In this document: piece by piece, positions 1-9,577 of the stretch
Position numbering within the stretch: the first letter of the stretch is position 1
Layout of the letters: every line of letters starts with the position of its first letter
Source: Agrococcus baldri
GTDB taxonomy: Bacteria; Actinomycetota; Actinomycetes; Actinomycetales; Microbacteriaceae
Direction of reading: 5' to 3'
Assembly: GCA_007988785.1 (NCBI GenBank)
Contig: BJUU01000014.1
Span: forward strand, 17,263 to 81,262
DNA: 64,000 bases
Translations under genes and position numbers: made by a program
Notes under the pieces: model-generated
Told to the model about the DNA's origin: nothing
Database searches by the model: none
Seen by the model: only the letters and a program-made list of their open reading frames with translations

Positions 1-300
1 GCGCGCGAGTTCGAGCGCGTGCACGAGCAGATCCGGCAGGCGCCGCTCACCTCGGCCGGTGCGCGCGACTTCCTGCGGCTGTTCCTCTCCGGCGCCTCGA
101 ACGAGCAGGCCGACAGCCAGCACCGCATCACGATCCCCTCGAACCTGCGCGACTACGCCGGCCTCGGCCGCGAGCTGACCGTCATCGGCGCCGGCACCCG
201 CGCCGAGATCTGGGACACCGCGGCCTGGAACGAGTACTACGCGGCCAAGGAGGCCGACTTCGCCTCGACGACGGAGGAGGTGATCCCCGGCATCTTCTGA
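1..300 (+). CDS. mraZ: MraZ, 3' part (cut by window edge)
   Basis: The reading frame is open from base 1 and gives the last 99 residues of MraZ, a DNA-binding AbrB-like protein that heads the division and cell-wall cluster and regulates it. The typical length is about 143 residues, so roughly the first third is outside the window. The second AbrB-like repeat is visible ([15 protein letters not shown], then [15 protein letters not shown], about residues 41-74 of the visible part). The protein ends IPGIF*. rsmH follows after about 100 bases. A GTG at base 19 is internal and is not the start. Confidence 0.93.
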   Translation, partial: AREFERVHEQIRQAPLTSAGARDFLRLFLSGASNEQADSQHRITIPSNLRDYAGLGRELTVIGAGTRAEIWDTAAWNEYYAAKEADFASTTEEVIPGIF

Positions 301-397
301 CCCGGTCTGCGACCCCCAGCTGGGCGCCGCGACGCACCTTCCCCGGTGTCGCGCCGCACGGATGGGGATCGGGGATCGGGACAGGCAGGGAGACGAC

Positions 398-1396
398 ATG
401 GACGCATCCGCACTGCACACCCCGGTCATGCTCGAGCGCACGCTCGAGCTGCTCGCCCCCGCGATCGAGGCCGCCGCCGCCGCCGGCCGCGCGCCGCTCG
501 TGATCGACGGCACGCTCGGCATGGGCGGCCACACCGAGGCCATGCTCGCCGCGCACCCGACGCTCTCGGTCGCCGGCATCGACCGCGACCCCGACGCCAT
601 CCGGCTCGCGGGGGAGCGGCTCGCGCGCTTCGGCGAGCGCTTCATCCCTGTCCGGACGACCTACGACCGCATCGACCTCGCGCTCGAGGCCGCGGGCAGG
701 CCGGTCGCCGACGGCATCCTGCTCGACCTGGGCGTCTCGAGCCTGCAGCTCGACGCCGCCGACCGCGGCTTCGCCTACGCGAAGGACGCGCCGCTCGACA
801 TGCGCATGGGGCAGGAGGGCGAGGTGACGGCGGCGACGATCCTCGCCGAGCGCAGCGACCGCGAGCTCTCGCGGCTGTTCAAGGTCTACGGCGACGAGAA
901 GCTCGCCGACCGCTACGCCCGCGCGATCGTCGCGGCCCGCGCCGAGACGCCGATCGAGACCTCGGCGCAGCTGGTCGACATCCTGCAGGCGGCGACGCCG
1001 CGCGCCCTCGCCAACCAGGGCCACCCTGCCAAGCGCGTCTTCCAGGCGCTGCGCATCGAGGTCAACCAGGAGCTCGCGATCCTCGAGCGCACGATGCCCG
1101 CCGCGATCGAGTCGCTCGCCGTCGGCGGCCGGCTCGTGGTGCTCGCCTACCAGTCGCTCGAGGACCGCATCGTCAAGCGCGCGCTGCAGGCGGCATCCGC
1201 ATCGACCGCACCCCGCGACCTGCCCGTCGAGCTGCCAGAGCATGCGCCGCACCTGCGGCTGCTCGTGCGCGGGGCCGGGCAGGCCGACGACGCGGAGCGC
1301 GCCGCCAACCCCCGAGCCACGCCCGTCCGCCTGCGCGCGGCCGAGCGCATCCGTCCCGCAGATCCGACCCGCACGAGCAGTGGGGAGCAGTCATGA
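398..1396 (+). CDS. rsmH: 16S rRNA (cytosine-1402-N4) methyltransferase RsmH
   Basis: RsmH (MraW) methylates N4 of C1402 in the ribosomal P site using S-adenosylmethionine. The 332-residue protein opens with the family signature HTPVMLERTLELL, has the SAM-binding DGTLGMGGHT at about residues 37-46 and GIDRDPDA soon after, and contains FQALRIEVNQEL in the second half. An upstream in-frame ATG at 362 would add 12 residues, but GGGAG lies just before the ATG at 398 and the family normally starts close to HTPVM, so I chose 398. Its stop overlaps the start of ftsL (ATGA), which suggests coupled translation. Confidence 0.95.
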   Translation: MDASALHTPVMLERTLELLAPAIEAAAAAGRAPLVIDGTLGMGGHTEAMLAAHPTLSVAGIDRDPDAIRLAGERLARFGERFIPVRTTYDRIDLALEAAGRPVADGILLDLGVSSLQLDAADRGFAYAKDAPLDMRMGQEGEVTAATILAERSDRELSRLFKVYGDEKLADRYARAIVAARAETPIETSAQLVDILQAATPRALANQGHPAKRVFQALRIEVNQELAILERTMPAAIESLAVGGRLVVLAYQSLEDRIVKRALQAASASTAPRDLPVELPEHAPHLRLLVRGAGQADDAERAANPRATPVRLRAAERIRPADPTRTSSGEQS

Positions 1397-2043
1397 GCAA
1401 CGCCGCCGTCGCACACATCCACGCAGCGCCGCAGCAGCCCGAGCCGGAGCGCGAGCGGCACCTGCGGGCGCTGCCCGCGCCCAGCGTGCGCCGGGCGCCG
1501 CGACTGGTGCACGGCGTGCTGGCGCTCGCCGGCCTGGCCGGCATCGTGGTCGCGCAGCTCGGCCTCTCGGTCGTGATCAGCGAGGGCGCCTACACGCTCA
1601 ACGCCCTGCACGGCGAGTCGAGCTCGCTCGCGCGCAGCGAGCAGGCGCTCGGCGAGGACGTCGCCGTGCTCTCGTCGCCGCAGCACGTCGCCGTGGCCGC
1701 CGACGAGCTCGGCATGCTCGCCGGCCAGCCCTCGCAGTTCCTGACGCTCTCCGGCGAGGCCACGGCCGGCGGTCCCGACGCCATGCACATGCAGGTGCCC
1801 GCGCTCGACCGCTTCGGCATGTACGTGCCGAACGCCCTGCTGCAGACCCAGCCGCAGGTCGCCGCCTCGGTCGAGCACGTCGCCGAGGAGGCGATCGAGC
1901 CCTACCCGGGCATGCTGCTGCCCGCCGGCGAGGGCGCGCCCGCCGCCGCGAGCGACGAGCAGGCCGCGGGGCAGCCCGAGGCCCCGGCGGCGCCCGAGCA
2001 GCCCGAGCCCGGCACGCTGCTGCCGGCGACTGCATCGGAGTGA
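1393..2043 (+). CDS. ftsL: FtsL-like septal membrane protein
   Basis: Small bitopic protein in the ftsL position between rsmH and ftsI. Of 216 residues, about 1-40 form a basic, Pro-rich cytoplasmic tail, about 41-62 are one membrane segment (GVLALAGLAGIVVAQLGLSV), and a short helical stretch follows (LHGESSSLARSEQALGEDV) as expected for the FtsL/FtsB coiled coil. The C-terminal third is Pro/Ala/Glu-rich and probably disordered. FtsL with FtsB and FtsQ activates FtsW-FtsI at the septum. FtsL sequences diverge strongly, so the call rests on position and topology. The start overlaps the rsmH stop. Confidence 0.8.
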   Translation: MSNAAVAHIHAAPQQPEPERERHLRALPAPSVRRAPRLVHGVLALAGLAGIVVAQLGLSVVISEGAYTLNALHGESSSLARSEQALGEDVAVLSSPQHVAVAADELGMLAGQPSQFLTLSGEATAGGPDAMHMQVPALDRFGMYVPNALLQTQPQVAASVEHVAEEAIEPYPGMLLPAGEGAPAAASDEQAAGQPEAPAAPEQPEPGTLLPATASE

Positions 2044-2146
2044 GGCGTGGCGGCACGGCTCAGCGGCACGCCGCCGGTACCGTGCTGACGATCCCGACGG
2101 GATCCGACGACGCTCGCACGTGCGAGCCAGGGCAGCGGAGGTGACA

Positions 2147-3931
2147 GTGGCGGCCAGGCGCAAGCGGCCCCGCATGGGAGTGCGGACCATCATCGTGGCG
2201 GTCCTGACCTTCGCGCTGCTCGCGACCTTCGTCGTGCGCCTCGCCGACATCCAGGTGGTGCGCGCCGAGGCGCTCAACGCCGAGGCGGATGGGCGGCGCG
2301 GCGTCGCCGAGACGCTCCACGGCACGCGCGGCCCGATCGTCGACTCCGCCGGCACGGTGCTCGCCGAGAGCGTCGACCGCTGGGACCTCACCGTCTCGCC
2401 GCAGTACACGCGCGACCTCGAGCCGGGCATCGACGCGGTCGACGAGCCGCTCACCGTCGGCGACGCGCTCGTCCAGATCGCCGGCATCACGGGCGACGAC
2501 CCGCACGACCTGCAGGCGAAGATCTACGCGGAGCTCGAGCGCAACCCCGACTCCGACTACATGATGCTCTCGAACGGCCTCGACGCGCGGCAGTACGAGG
2601 CGGTGCGCGACCTCGGCATCCCGTGGGTGTACCTGCGGCTCAACCCGCAGCGGGTGTACCCGGCCGGCTCGGTCGGCGGCAACCTGGTCGGCTTCATGGG
2701 CACCGACGACCCGCTCGCGGGCATCGAGCGCAGCCAGGACTCCTGCCTCGCCGCCCAGCCCGGCGAGCGCACCTTCGACCGCTCCGCCGACGGCACGCCG
2801 ATCCCGGGCTCCGTCGTCACCGACCCCGCGGTCGACGGCGGCTCCGTCGAGCTCACGATCGACGCCGACGTGCAGTACCAGGTGCAGCAGCTCACCGCGC
2901 AGTACACCTCGCAGCTGCGGGCCCGCAGCGGCACGAGCATCATCATGCGCACCGACGGCACCGTGGTCGCCATCGCCGAGTCGCCCACCGTCGACCCCAA
3001 CGACCCCACCGCATCCGCCGGCAGGGATCGCGGCTCGCGCGCCTTCACCTCTGCCTACGAGCCCGGCTCGATCTTCAAGACCTTCTCCTGGGCGGCGATG
3101 CTCGACCTGGGGCTCATCGAGCCCACGCAGGAGGAGAGCGTGCCGTGGACCTACAACGGCAACGGCACGCGCGTTCGCGACGCGCACTCGCACGCCGTCG
3201 AGCAGTGGACCGCGGCGGGCATCCTGGTGAACTCCTCGAACGTCGGCATGGTCGAGCTCGCGCAGCAGCTCGACCGCGGCGAGTACACCGACTACCTCGA
3301 CCGCTTCGGCTTCGGCGAGCAGACCGCCGTCGGCTTCGCGGGCGAGCAGGCCGTGCCGCTGCGCGACCTCTCGGCGGTCGATCCGCAGACGCAGCTCAAC
3401 GCGCTCTTCGGGCAGGGCATCGCGGCCACGCCCATCCAGCTCGCCTCCGCCTACCAGGCGATGGGCAACGGCGGCGTGCACGAGCCGGTGCAGCTGATCG
3501 CCGGCTGCACCGACGCCGAGGGCGAGGTGACCTCGCCCGAGCTGCCGGAGGGCGAGCGGGTGGTGAGCGAGGAGACCGCGCAGTCGACCCTCGAGGTGCT
3601 CGAGCACGTCGTGACCGACTACGGCTACGAGACCTTCCCGATCGAGGGCTACCGCATCGCCGCGAAGACCGGCACGGCGCAGATGGCGTACGCCGACGGC
3701 TCCGGCTACGACCCGAACCGCATGATGACCTCGGTCGCGGGCGTGTTCCCCGTCGACGACCCGCAGTTCGTGGTGCTGACCATGTTCGACAGCCCGCAGA
3801 CCAACCGCACCAGCGGCGGGGCCATCCCGGCCTTTCACGATATGGTGAACCTCCTGATCCGCCACTACGACATCCCCCCGAGCACGACGCCAGCGTCAGA
3901 CGTTCCCCTGGAGTGGACGGCGGATCAGTGA
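2147..3931 (+). CDS. ftsI: Septal peptidoglycan transpeptidase FtsI (class B PBP3)
   Basis: Class B penicillin-binding protein that cross-links septal peptidoglycan. After a short basic N-terminus there is a single membrane anchor (TIIVAVLTFALLATFVVRLA), then the pedestal domain and a transpeptidase domain with all three active-site motifs: SIFK at residues 308-311, SSN at 363-365 and KTGTA at 507-511. The length of 594 residues is normal. GTG 2147 was chosen because GGAGG (2137-2141) sits five bases upstream; in-frame GTGs at 2120 and 2141 lack such spacing. It works with FtsW, encoded six genes downstream. Confidence 0.96.
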   Translation: MAARRKRPRMGVRTIIVAVLTFALLATFVVRLADIQVVRAEALNAEADGRRGVAETLHGTRGPIVDSAGTVLAESVDRWDLTVSPQYTRDLEPGIDAVDEPLTVGDALVQIAGITGDDPHDLQAKIYAELERNPDSDYMMLSNGLDARQYEAVRDLGIPWVYLRLNPQRVYPAGSVGGNLVGFMGTDDPLAGIERSQDSCLAAQPGERTFDRSADGTPIPGSVVTDPAVDGGSVELTIDADVQYQVQQLTAQYTSQLRARSGTSIIMRTDGTVVAIAESPTVDPNDPTASAGRDRGSRAFTSAYEPGSIFKTFSWAAMLDLGLIEPTQEESVPWTYNGNGTRVRDAHSHAVEQWTAAGILVNSSNVGMVELAQQLDRGEYTDYLDRFGFGEQTAVGFAGEQAVPLRDLSAVDPQTQLNALFGQGIAATPIQLASAYQAMGNGGVHEPVQLIAGCTDAEGEVTSPELPEGERVVSEETAQSTLEVLEHVVTDYGYETFPIEGYRIAAKTGTAQMAYADGSGYDPNRMMTSVAGVFPVDDPQFVVLTMFDSPQTNRTSGGAIPAFHDMVNLLIRHYDIPPSTTPASDVPLEWTADQ

Positions 3932-3982
3932 GCCCCGCGCCGCAGGCGCATGCACCGAGCTGTACGAAGCACTGAGGAGAAG

Positions 3983-5575
3983 ATGTCCGTGGCGGGCGTG
4001 ACCCCGAGGATCCTGCGACCCGAGCACCCCGCACCGCGGCCCCTCGCCGGACTGGTCGACGAGTTCGACCTGCAGGTCGACGCCGAGCTCGACGGCGTCG
4101 AGGTGACCGGCATCACCAACGACTCCTCCGACGTGCAGCCCGGCGACCTGTTCGCGGCCCTCCCGGGCGCCAGCCGGCACGGCGCCGAGTTCGCGGCGGC
4201 CGCGGTGGAGCGCGGCGCGGTCGCGGTCGTCACCGACGCCGCCGGCGCGGCGCTGCTGCAGACCGACGCGCCCGTGATCGTCATCGACGAGCCGCGCGCG
4301 GCGCTGGGCGAGATCGCCGCGTGGGTCTACCGCACCGGTGAGCAGCCGCCGAAGCTGTTCGGCATCACCGGCACCAACGGCAAGACCTCGACCTCGTTCA
4401 TGCTCGAGGGCCTGCTCTCCGACCTCGGCTTCGTGACGGGCCTGTCGACGACCGCGGAACGCCACGTCGGCGACACCGTCGTCACCTCGAAGCTCACCAC
4501 GCCGGAGGCGAGCGAGCTGCACGCGCTGCTCGCCCGCATGCAGGAGGTGGGCGTGCGCGCCGCCGTGCTCGAGGTGAGCGCGCAGGCCATCGAGCGCCAC
4601 CGCGTCGACGGGGTGCTGTTCGACGTCGTCGCCTTCACGAACCTCAGCCACGACCACCTCGACGACTACGGCTCGATGGAGGCGTACTTCGACGTCAAGC
4701 TCGCGCTGTTCACCCCGGATCGCGCCGTGCGCGGCGTCGTCTGCGTCGACACCGACTGGGGCGCGCGCGTCGCCGAGCGCAGCCGCATCCCCGTCACGAC
4801 CGTCACGAGCGACCCGGATCGTGCCGCCGACTGGCGCGTCGACATCTGGGAGGAGACGCCCGTCTCCACCTCCTTCACGCTCACCGGCATCGACGGCGGC
4901 GCGATCGAGGTGCAGGTGCCGTTCATCGGCAGGCACATGGCGGTCGACGCCGCGATCGCCATCCTGATGCTCGTCGAGGGCGGCTTCGAGATCGAGGCCA
5001 TCGCCGAGGCCATCGACCGCGGCATGCGGCCCACGCTGCCCGGCCGCATCGAGCGCGTCTCCGGCGACGAGGGGCCGACGGTCTTCGTCGACTACGGCCA
5101 CAGCCCCGACGCCTTCGAGCAGACGCTCATCGCGCTGCGGCGGGTCACCGAGGGCCGGCTCATCATGCTCTTCGGCGCCGACGGCGACCGCGACGCGACC
5201 AAGCGCGCCGACATGGGCCGCATCGCGGCGACGCTCGCCGACGTCGTGGTCGTGACCGACTTCAACCCGCGCACCGAGGATGCCGCGAGCATCCGGGCGC
5301 AGGTGCTCGAGGGCGCGCGCGCCGCCGGCGGCGACGCCACCGTCATCGAGTCGGCGCCCGAGGAGGCGGCCATCCGCGAGGCGCTGACGCACGCGGGCCC
5401 CGGCGACACCGTGCTGTGGGCGGGCCCCGGCGACGCCGACTACCGCGACGTGGCGGGCGTGCGCGAGCCCTTCGTGGCCCGCGACGAGGCCAGGCTCGCC
5501 CTGCACGAGGCAGGCTGGCCGGTCGACCTCGACAAGCGCCGCGAGGCCGAGCAGCAGGGGCGGGGCGGCCACTGA
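3983..5575 (+). CDS. murE: UDP-MurNAc-L-Ala-D-Glu:diamino acid ligase MurE
   Basis: ATP-dependent Mur ligase adding the third, diamino, residue to the peptidoglycan stem. The 530 residues show the three Mur domains: an N-terminal UDP-binding part with ITNDSSDVQPGDLFAAL, the ATP-binding P-loop GTNGKT at about 130-135, and a C-terminal domain with DYGHSPDA. The position that is DNPR in meso-DAP enzymes reads FNPR here (residues 427-430), so the substrate may not be meso-DAP. ATG 3983 follows GAGGAGAAG; an ATG at 3950 would add 11 residues without a good ribosome site. The stop overlaps the murF start. Confidence 0.95.
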   Translation: MSVAGVTPRILRPEHPAPRPLAGLVDEFDLQVDAELDGVEVTGITNDSSDVQPGDLFAALPGASRHGAEFAAAAVERGAVAVVTDAAGAALLQTDAPVIVIDEPRAALGEIAAWVYRTGEQPPKLFGITGTNGKTSTSFMLEGLLSDLGFVTGLSTTAERHVGDTVVTSKLTTPEASELHALLARMQEVGVRAAVLEVSAQAIERHRVDGVLFDVVAFTNLSHDHLDDYGSMEAYFDVKLALFTPDRAVRGVVCVDTDWGARVAERSRIPVTTVTSDPDRAADWRVDIWEETPVSTSFTLTGIDGGAIEVQVPFIGRHMAVDAAIAILMLVEGGFEIEAIAEAIDRGMRPTLPGRIERVSGDEGPTVFVDYGHSPDAFEQTLIALRRVTEGRLIMLFGADGDRDATKRADMGRIAATLADVVVVTDFNPRTEDAASIRAQVLEGARAAGGDATVIESAPEEAAIREALTHAGPGDTVLWAGPGDADYRDVAGVREPFVARDEARLALHEAGWPVDLDKRREAEQQGRGGH

Positions 5576-6978
5576 TGCTGCGGATGCGCGCGAGCGAGAT
5601 CGCCGCGGCCGTCGGCGGCGCCCTGCACGGCGCCGACGTCGAGGTGACCGGCTCGGTCGAGACCGACTCGCGCCTGGTGACGCCGGGCGGCGTCTTCTTC
5701 GCGATGCCGGGCGAGGCCACCGACGGCCATCGCTTCATCGACGCGGCGATCGAGGCGGGCGCGGCGCTCGTCGTCGCCGAGCGCGCCGTCGAGCAGGACG
5801 TGCCGCACGTGCTCGTGCCCGAGGGCGTGACCGCGCTCGGCGCGCTCGCCGCCGAGGTCATCCGCCGCGTGCGGGCCGGGGGCGAGCTGACCGTCATCGG
5901 CGTCACCGGCTCGAACGGCAAGACCACCACCAAGAACATGCTGCAGGCGATCCTCGAGCAGCACGGCCCGACCGTCACGCCGGTGAAGTCGTTCAACAAC
6001 GAGGTCGGCGCGCCGATGACGATGCTGCGCATCGACGAGGCCACCCGCTACCTCGTGCTCGAGATGGGCGCGAGCGTCGAGGGCGACATCGCGCGCCTGA
6101 CCGCCGTGTCGCACCCCGAGATCGGGGTGGTGCTCAAGGTCGGTCTCGCGCACGCCGGCGAGTTCGGCGGCATCGAGACCACCGCGCGCGCGAAGACCGA
6201 GATGGTGCGCGACCTGCCGGAGCACGGCATCGCGGTGCTGAATCGCGACGACGAGCGCGTGCGCGCCATGGCGGCGGCGACCGCCGCGCGGGTCGTGTGG
6301 TTCGGCACCGAGCCCGGGCCCGCCGACGATCCCACGCACCTGTGGGCCGACGCGGTCGACTCGACCCTCGAGGGCACCGTCGCCGCCGTGCACCGGGGCG
6401 AGCGGTCCTGGCCGCTGCGGCTGCGCATCCTCGGCGAGCACCACGTGCTGAACGCGCTCGCCGCGCTCGCGGTCGCGGATGCGCTCGGCATCGAGCTCGA
6501 GGCCGCCATCGCGGCGCTCGGCACGATGGAGCGCGCCGAGCGCGGCCGCATGGAGCTGCTCGAGCCCGGCGGCGGCATCACCGTCATCAACGACGCCTAC
6601 AACGCGAGCCCCGACTCGGCGGCCGCGGCGCTGCGCGCCCTCGCGCACATGACGAGGCAGGCCGGCCGGCGCTCGATCGCGGTGCTCGGCGAGATGGCGG
6701 AGCTCGGCCCGCACGCGGTCGAGGAGCACGACCGGCTCGGACGGCAGGCCGTGCGGCTGCGCATCGACCGGCTCGTCGTCGTGGGCCCGGGCGCGAAGGC
6801 CATCCACGACGCGGCAGAGCTGGAATCCTCCTTCGGGCAGGAGACCACCTACGTCGCGACGGCGGAGGAGGCCGAGGCGCTGCTGCGCGGCGAGCTGACC
6901 GCCGGCGACGTCGTACTCTTCAAGTCATCGAACGTGTCGGGGCTGCAGGTCCTGGCGGAGCGGATCGGAGGCCTCTGA
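5575..6978 (+). CDS. murF: UDP-MurNAc-tripeptide:D-Ala-D-Ala ligase MurF
   Basis: Final cytoplasmic Mur ligase; it adds D-alanyl-D-alanine to UDP-MurNAc-tripeptide. The protein has 467 residues. The N-terminal domain carries VTGSVETDSRLVTPGGVFFAM, the P-loop GVTGSNGKTTTKNM lies at about residues 108-121, and the C-terminal domain has VINDAYNASPDS and VLGEMAELG, all hallmarks of MurF. The ATG at 5575 overlaps the murE stop (TGATG), indicating coupling; a second in-frame ATG 12 bases later is possible. The stop overlaps the mraY start in the same way. Confidence 0.96.
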   Translation: MLRMRASEIAAAVGGALHGADVEVTGSVETDSRLVTPGGVFFAMPGEATDGHRFIDAAIEAGAALVVAERAVEQDVPHVLVPEGVTALGALAAEVIRRVRAGGELTVIGVTGSNGKTTTKNMLQAILEQHGPTVTPVKSFNNEVGAPMTMLRIDEATRYLVLEMGASVEGDIARLTAVSHPEIGVVLKVGLAHAGEFGGIETTARAKTEMVRDLPEHGIAVLNRDDERVRAMAAATAARVVWFGTEPGPADDPTHLWADAVDSTLEGTVAAVHRGERSWPLRLRILGEHHVLNALAALAVADALGIELEAAIAALGTMERAERGRMELLEPGGGITVINDAYNASPDSAAAALRALAHMTRQAGRRSIAVLGEMAELGPHAVEEHDRLGRQAVRLRIDRLVVVGPGAKAIHDAAELESSFGQETTYVATAEEAEALLRGELTAGDVVLFKSSNVSGLQVLAERIGGL

Positions 6979-8066
6979 TGCTCGTGCTGCTGGCATCTGC
7001 GGGCATCGCCCTGCTCGTCTCCCTGTTCGCGACCCCGCTGTTCATCCGCGGCTTCTCGCGGATCGGCTGGGGGCAGTTCATCCGCGACGACGGCCCGCAG
7101 TCGCACCACGTGAAGCGCGGCACCCCCACCATGGGCGGCCTCATCTTCATCGTCGCGACGCTGCTGGGCTACTTCGGCGGCAAGCTGCTGGGGCAGGACG
7201 CCCCGACGCTGCCGGCGATGCTCATCCTGCTGCTCATGGTCGGGATGGGCGCGGTGGGCTTCGTCGACGACTTCCTGAAGATCTCGAACCAGCGCTCGCT
7301 CGGCCTGGGCGGCTGGGCGAAGGTCGCGGGCCAGGTCGTCGTCTCGGTGCTGTTCGGCGTGCTCGCCATCACCCTGCCCTTCGGCGACTCGGGCCGCACG
7401 ATCGTCGACCCGGTCATCTCGGCCGTGCGCGACATCCCGTGGCTCGACTTCACCGCCTGGGGCGCGATCGGCGGCATCGTCTTCGTGCTGTGGATCCTGC
7501 TCATGAACGTCTCGGCCTCGAACGCCGTCAACGTCACCGACGGACTCGACGGCCTCGCGACCGGCGCCGTGCTCATCTCGATGATCGGCTTCGCGTTCAT
7601 CGCCTTCTGGCAGTTCAACCAGTCGTGCTTCGTCGACGAGCCGAGCGCCGGCTGCTACGACGTGCTGCTGCCGCTCGACGTCGCGACGCTCGCCGCGACG
7701 GTCGTCGGCGCCCTGATCGGCTTCCTCTGGTGGAACACCAGCCCGGCGCAGATCTTCATGGGCGACGTCGGCTCGCTCGCCCTCGGCGGCGCGCTCGCCG
7801 GCTTCGCGATCATGACCGACACGCACCTGCTGCTCATCCTGATGGCGGGCCTGCCGATCATCGTCACCGGCTCGGTCATCCTGCAGCGCGCCTACTTCAA
7901 GGTCACGGGCGGCAAGCGCATCTTCCTGATGAGCCCGCTGCACCACCACTTCGAGCTCAAGGGCTGGGCAGAGGTCACGATCGTCGTGCGCTTCTGGATC
8001 CTCGCCGGCCTGTTCGTCGCGAGCGGCATCGGCCTGTTCTACTTCGAGTGGGCCGTGCAGAACTGA
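6978..8066 (+). CDS. mraY: Phospho-MurNAc-pentapeptide translocase MraY
   Basis: Integral membrane enzyme that transfers phospho-MurNAc-pentapeptide to undecaprenyl phosphate, forming lipid I. The 362 residues contain about ten hydrophobic segments. Diagnostic motifs include HHVKRGTPTMGG near the N-terminus, GFVDDFLK (catalytic aspartates), NVTDGLDGLATG at about 185-197, FMGDVGSLALGG, and MSPLHHHFELKGW with the HHH triad at about 322-324. The start overlaps the murF stop and the stop overlaps the murD start, placing it in the coupled mur operon. Confidence 0.97.
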   Translation: MLVLLASAGIALLVSLFATPLFIRGFSRIGWGQFIRDDGPQSHHVKRGTPTMGGLIFIVATLLGYFGGKLLGQDAPTLPAMLILLLMVGMGAVGFVDDFLKISNQRSLGLGGWAKVAGQVVVSVLFGVLAITLPFGDSGRTIVDPVISAVRDIPWLDFTAWGAIGGIVFVLWILLMNVSASNAVNVTDGLDGLATGAVLISMIGFAFIAFWQFNQSCFVDEPSAGCYDVLLPLDVATLAATVVGALIGFLWWNTSPAQIFMGDVGSLALGGALAGFAIMTDTHLLLILMAGLPIIVTGSVILQRAYFKVTGGKRIFLMSPLHHHFELKGWAEVTIVVRFWILAGLFVASGIGLFYFEWAVQN

Positions 8067-9577
8067 TGCGCAGCCTCGACGAGCTCGTCTCCTGGCACGC
8101 CGACTGGTCCGGCCTGCGCGTGGCCGTGCTGGGCCTGGGCGTGACGGGCTTCGCGGCCACCGACACGCTCGCCGAGCTCGGCGCATCCGTCACCGTCGTC
8201 GCGGAGCGCGTCGACGACGAGCGCCGCACGATCCTCGGCGTGCTGGGCGTGCCCATCGTCGAGGCGGGCCGGGACGAGCTGCCCGAGGCGGTCGCCGATG
8301 CCGAGCTCGTCATCGCCTCGCCGGGCCTGCGCCCCGATCACCCGTGGCTGCTCGCGGCGAGCGAGCGCGGCATCGCGATCTGGGGCGACATCGAGCTCGC
8401 GTGGCGGGTGCGCGACAAGGTCGAGGCGGCCGAGTGGATGCTCGTCACCGGCACGAACGGCAAGACCACCACGACGCAGCTGGCCGCGCACATGCTGCGC
8501 GAGGCCGGCCTGCGCGTCGCGCCGGTCGGCAACATCGGCACGCCCGTGCTCGACGCCGTGCGCGACCCGGCGGGCTTCGACGTGCTCGTGGTCGAGCTCT
8601 CGAGCTTCCAGCTGCACGCGCTGCCGGTCGACGGCCCGGGCGCCCTGTGGCCGCACTCCGCCGCGGTGCTCAACATCGACGACGACCACATCGACTGGCA
8701 CGGCTCGGCGGATGCGTACAGGGCGGCCAAGGCGAAGGCGTACGGCAACGCCCGGGTCGCCGCCGTCTACAACGTCGACGACCCGGTCACGATGCGCATG
8801 GTCGAGGAGGCCGAGGTGGTCGAGGGCTGCCGCGCCATCGGCTTCTCGCTCGGCATCCCCGGCCCCAGCGACCTGGGGCTCGTCGAGGACGTGCTCGTCG
8901 ACCGCGCCTTCCTCGAGGCACGGCAGGCGCAGGCGCTCGAGCTCGCGAGCCTCGCCGATCTCGAGCCCGCCGGCCTGCGCTCGCCCCACATGACGCGCAA
9001 CGTGCTGGCCGCGGCGGCGCTCGCGCGCGGCTTCGGCGCCGAGCCAGCGCACGTGCGGGACGCCATCCGCTCCTTCCGCCTCGACCGCCATCGCACCGAG
9101 CTCGTCGCCGAGCTCGGCGGCGTGCGCTTCGTCGACGACTCGAAGGCCACCAACCCGCACGCGGCAGAGGGCAGCCTGAGCGCCTTCGACCGGGTCGTGT
9201 GGATCGTCGGCGGGCTCTTCAAGGGCGCCGACGTCGCGCCGCTCGTCGAGCGGCACGCGAAGCGCATCGTCGCCGCGGTCGCGATCGGGGTGGATCGGGC
9301 GCCCGTGCGCGAGGCGTTCGCGCGACACGCGCCCGGCATCCCGCTCGTCGAGGTCGACACGGCAGACACTGTCTCCGTGATGCGGCTGGCCGTCGAGGCG
9401 GCCGCGGAGCACGCCGCGCCCGGCGTGACGGTCCTGCTGGCGCCGGCGGCGGCATCCATGGACCAGTTCGAGGACTACGCGGAGCGCGGCGACCGATTCG
9501 CCGAGGCCGTGCGGGCGAGGCAATCGCAGGAGGGGGGAGCCGATGGCGACGACAGCAGCTCCCTTCGGCGGGACTGA
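8066..9577 (+). CDS. murD: UDP-MurNAc-L-Ala:D-Glu ligase MurD
   Basis: Mur ligase adding D-glutamate to UDP-MurNAc-L-alanine. The protein has 503 residues. An N-terminal Rossmann-like domain contains VLGLGVTGFAATDTL, the P-loop GTNGKTTTTQL lies at about 129-139, and NIDDDHIDWHGS and FVDDSKATNPHA match central and C-terminal MurD motifs. The N-terminus carries about 15 residues (RSLDELVSWHADW) before the first strand. Its 3' end overlaps ftsW by 35 bases, consistent with one transcript. Confidence 0.96.
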   Translation: MRSLDELVSWHADWSGLRVAVLGLGVTGFAATDTLAELGASVTVVAERVDDERRTILGVLGVPIVEAGRDELPEAVADAELVIASPGLRPDHPWLLAASERGIAIWGDIELAWRVRDKVEAAEWMLVTGTNGKTTTTQLAAHMLREAGLRVAPVGNIGTPVLDAVRDPAGFDVLVVELSSFQLHALPVDGPGALWPHSAAVLNIDDDHIDWHGSADAYRAAKAKAYGNARVAAVYNVDDPVTMRMVEEAEVVEGCRAIGFSLGIPGPSDLGLVEDVLVDRAFLEARQAQALELASLADLEPAGLRSPHMTRNVLAAAALARGFGAEPAHVRDAIRSFRLDRHRTELVAELGGVRFVDDSKATNPHAAEGSLSAFDRVVWIVGGLFKGADVAPLVERHAKRIVAAVAIGVDRAPVREAFARHAPGIPLVEVDTADTVSVMRLAVEAAAEHAAPGVTVLLAPAAASMDQFEDYAERGDRFAEAVRARQSQEGGADGDDSSSLRRD

